From contig WLHM01000116.1 in NCBI GenBank assembly GCA_009702725.1, forward strand, positions 1-5,160: 5,160 nucleotides of DNA. Direction: 5' to 3'. Positions within the stretch are counted from its first letter, which is position 1. Every line of letters begins with the position of its first letter. The notes under the pieces are model-generated. The model worked only from the letters and a program-made list of their open reading frames with translations. It was not told where the DNA came from and ran no database searches. Positions 3,966 through 5,160 of this stretch are shown one piece after another. Origin of the DNA: Actinomycetota bacterium. GTDB lineage: Bacteria > Actinomycetota > Actinomycetes > S36-B12. Both the position numbers and the translations under genes were made by a program.

Positions 3966-5160
3966 GTCGCGACGTCGACAACCTCAACGCCGGCAGCGCC
4001 ACCCTCTTGCTGCCGGGTAGTCACCGCGTCATTGAGCATCACCGAACAGAACGGGCAGGCAACGGCAATCTTGGAGGCCCCCGTCGCGATGGCCTCATCT
4101 CCACGATTCATGTTGACCTTCGTGCCGATTTTTTCTTCCATCCACATGCGCGCTCCACCGGCGCCGCAGCAGAACGACTTATCGCCGTGGCGCTCCATCT
4201 CGACGCGGTCAACGCCGGTCGCATCGATGAGATCACGCGGTGGCACATAGACCTTGTTGTGACGCCCGAGGTAGCAAGGGTCGTGGTAGGTGACCTTTTC
4301 TTCGACCTTGGTAACCGGCGTCAACCGCCCAGCCTTTACTAAGTCGTTAAGTAACTGCGTGTGATGGACTACCTCGTAGTCACCGCCGAGTTGCGGGTAT
4401 TCGCGTTTCAGTGTGTTCAAGCAATGGGGGCAGGTGACGACGATTTTCTTCGCTTTTATCTCATTTAGTACTTCAACATTTTGCATACCTTGCATCTGGA
4501 ACAAGAACTCATTACCGGCGCGGCGGGCCGGATCCCCCGTGCAGGTTTCGCCTTCACCGAGCACCATGAAATTGACGCCGGCGATATTCAGTAGTTCTGC
4601 AACCGCCTTGGTGGTGCGCTTTGCCCGGTCTTCAAATGCTCCCGCGCAGCCAACCCAAAATAGATAGTCGACATCCTCGGGGATAACTTCCTCGCCATTC
4701 ATCCCAAAGACGTTTACCTCGAAATCAACTTCGCTGATCCACGCATTTCGATCGGAGGCGTTCATACCCCAGGGGTTGCCCTTGGCTTCAATGTTCTTGA
4801 ACATGCCATTTAGCTCGCTGGGGAAGTCACTGGCGATCATCACTTGATTGCGTCGCATATCGGCGATGTGGTCAATGTGCTCGATGTCTACCGGGCATTG
4901 ATTGACGCAGGCACCGCACATCGTGCAACTCCAAAGCGCCGCTTCATCAATGATCGGCAAGTCAAGGCCGGTGGTGCGGTGACCGTCGAAGGTGTAACCG
5001 TCGTCACCGGCGTGCTCACTGCCCTCCCGTGAGCCAATGAAAGGCCTTTGTACCTCGCCTTGCACCTCAGGCGAGACATATGCGAGGGCTTCGGGGATGA
5101 GCTCACCTGGCTCCGCTTGCTTACCCTGGTACTTATCAAATAAGCGCCCGGCTTCCAAAT
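3938..5160 (-). CDS. Heterodisulfide-reductase-like (Fe-S)-binding protein, C-terminal part
   Basis: About 406 residues are visible and the frame runs off the window edge. Counting from the codon at 5158, a 4Fe-4S motif CTMCGACVNQCP lies at 78-89. It is followed by two cysteine-rich CCG domains. The first has Cys171, Cys206, Cys243 and Cys246, with CTGDPARR where the usual Cys-Cys would be. The second is complete: Cys295, Cys330-Cys331 (FCCGAGG) and Cys368/Cys371 (CPFC), matching C-X34-CC-X36-CxxC. This is the HdrD/GlpC/LutA layout. Actinobacterial members such as Rv0338c carry an N-terminal membrane domain and a first ferredoxin motif, which would lie beyond this window. The protein probably passes electrons at the membrane to or from a thiol or quinone partner; the substrate is unknown. 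The TTG at 5158 is treated as an internal leucine codon. Confidence 0.92.
   Translation of the reverse strand, partial: LEAGRLFDKYQGKQAEPGELIPEALAYVSPEVQGEVQRPFIGSREGSEHAGDDGYTFDGHRTTGLDLPIIDEAALWSCTMCGACVNQCPVDIEHIDHIADMRRNQVMIASDFPSELNGMFKNIEAKGNPWGMNASDRNAWISEVDFEVNVFGMNGEEVIPEDVDYLFWVGCAGAFEDRAKRTTKAVAELLNIAGVNFMVLGEGETCTGDPARRAGNEFLFQMQGMQNVEVLNEIKAKKIVVTCPHCLNTLKREYPQLGGDYEVVHHTQLLNDLVKAGRLTPVTKVEEKVTYHDPCYLGRHNKVYVPPRDLIDATGVDRVEMERHGDKSFCCGAGGARMWMEEKIGTKVNMNRGDEAIATGASKIAVACPFCSVMLNDAVTTRQQEGGAAGVEVVDVATLLLSASKG

Noticed and set aside
4007..4667. Open frames on the + strand antisense to the Fe-S protein
   Set aside because: They lie opposite a well-conserved gene and encode no recognisable motif; they are shadows of its codon pattern.
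1..5160. Insertion sequence, CRISPR array, riboswitch or integrase-type attachment site
   Set aside because: No transposase or integrase motif, spaced direct repeats or riboswitch-like conserved core was seen, and no repeat of the tRNA-Gly 3' end was noticed in the window.

Overview
The window looks like chromosomal DNA of an actinomycete (Actinomycetota) of moderate GC content. The best evidence is a dCTP deaminase that keeps the residue numbering of the Mycobacterium tuberculosis enzyme, a large heterodisulfide-reductase-like Fe-S protein of the actinobacterial Rv0338c type, and several start codons exactly six bases downstream of a TAnnnT -10 element with no Shine-Dalgarno sequence, as in leaderless actinobacterial mRNAs. 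I cannot name the genus.

Layout. Bases 1-314 hold the C-terminal part of a beta-carbonic anhydrase on the + strand. A hairpin and a tRNA-Gly(CCC) gene on the - strand follow. Two membrane-protein genes then diverge from a 67-base spacer. The - strand gene (569-1270) is a predicted channel-like membrane protein, and the + strand gene (1338-2072) is an unrecognised protein with three membrane segments. Their spacer carries a symmetric -10 element, TAGCATA, readable in both directions. Next on the + strand are a DUF2237 protein (2096-2488) and dcd (2531-3106), each apparently with its own leaderless promoter.

Bases 3149-3931 hold a type II toxin-antitoxin pair in the toxin-first (HigBA-like) order: a RelE/Gp49-family toxin and an XRE-family antitoxin. 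The toxin's family-like N-terminus begins at an upstream GTG (3174) but is cut by an in-frame TAG (3195-3197) where a tyrosine would be expected. The toxin is therefore either disabled, restarted at GTG 3222, or read through. An AT-rich imperfect palindrome lies between the two genes and overlaps a perfect TATAAT just before the antitoxin's strong ribosome binding site. It is a good candidate for an antitoxin operator and a separate antitoxin promoter.

The antitoxin converges on the 3' end of the Fe-S protein (3938 to beyond 5160, - strand). The two stop codons are six bases apart and lie within one perfect 9-bp inverted repeat. Most of the window is housekeeping. The points that deserve attention are the interrupted toxin, the inter-gene operator, the symmetric divergent promoter and the altered pore motif of the channel-like protein.
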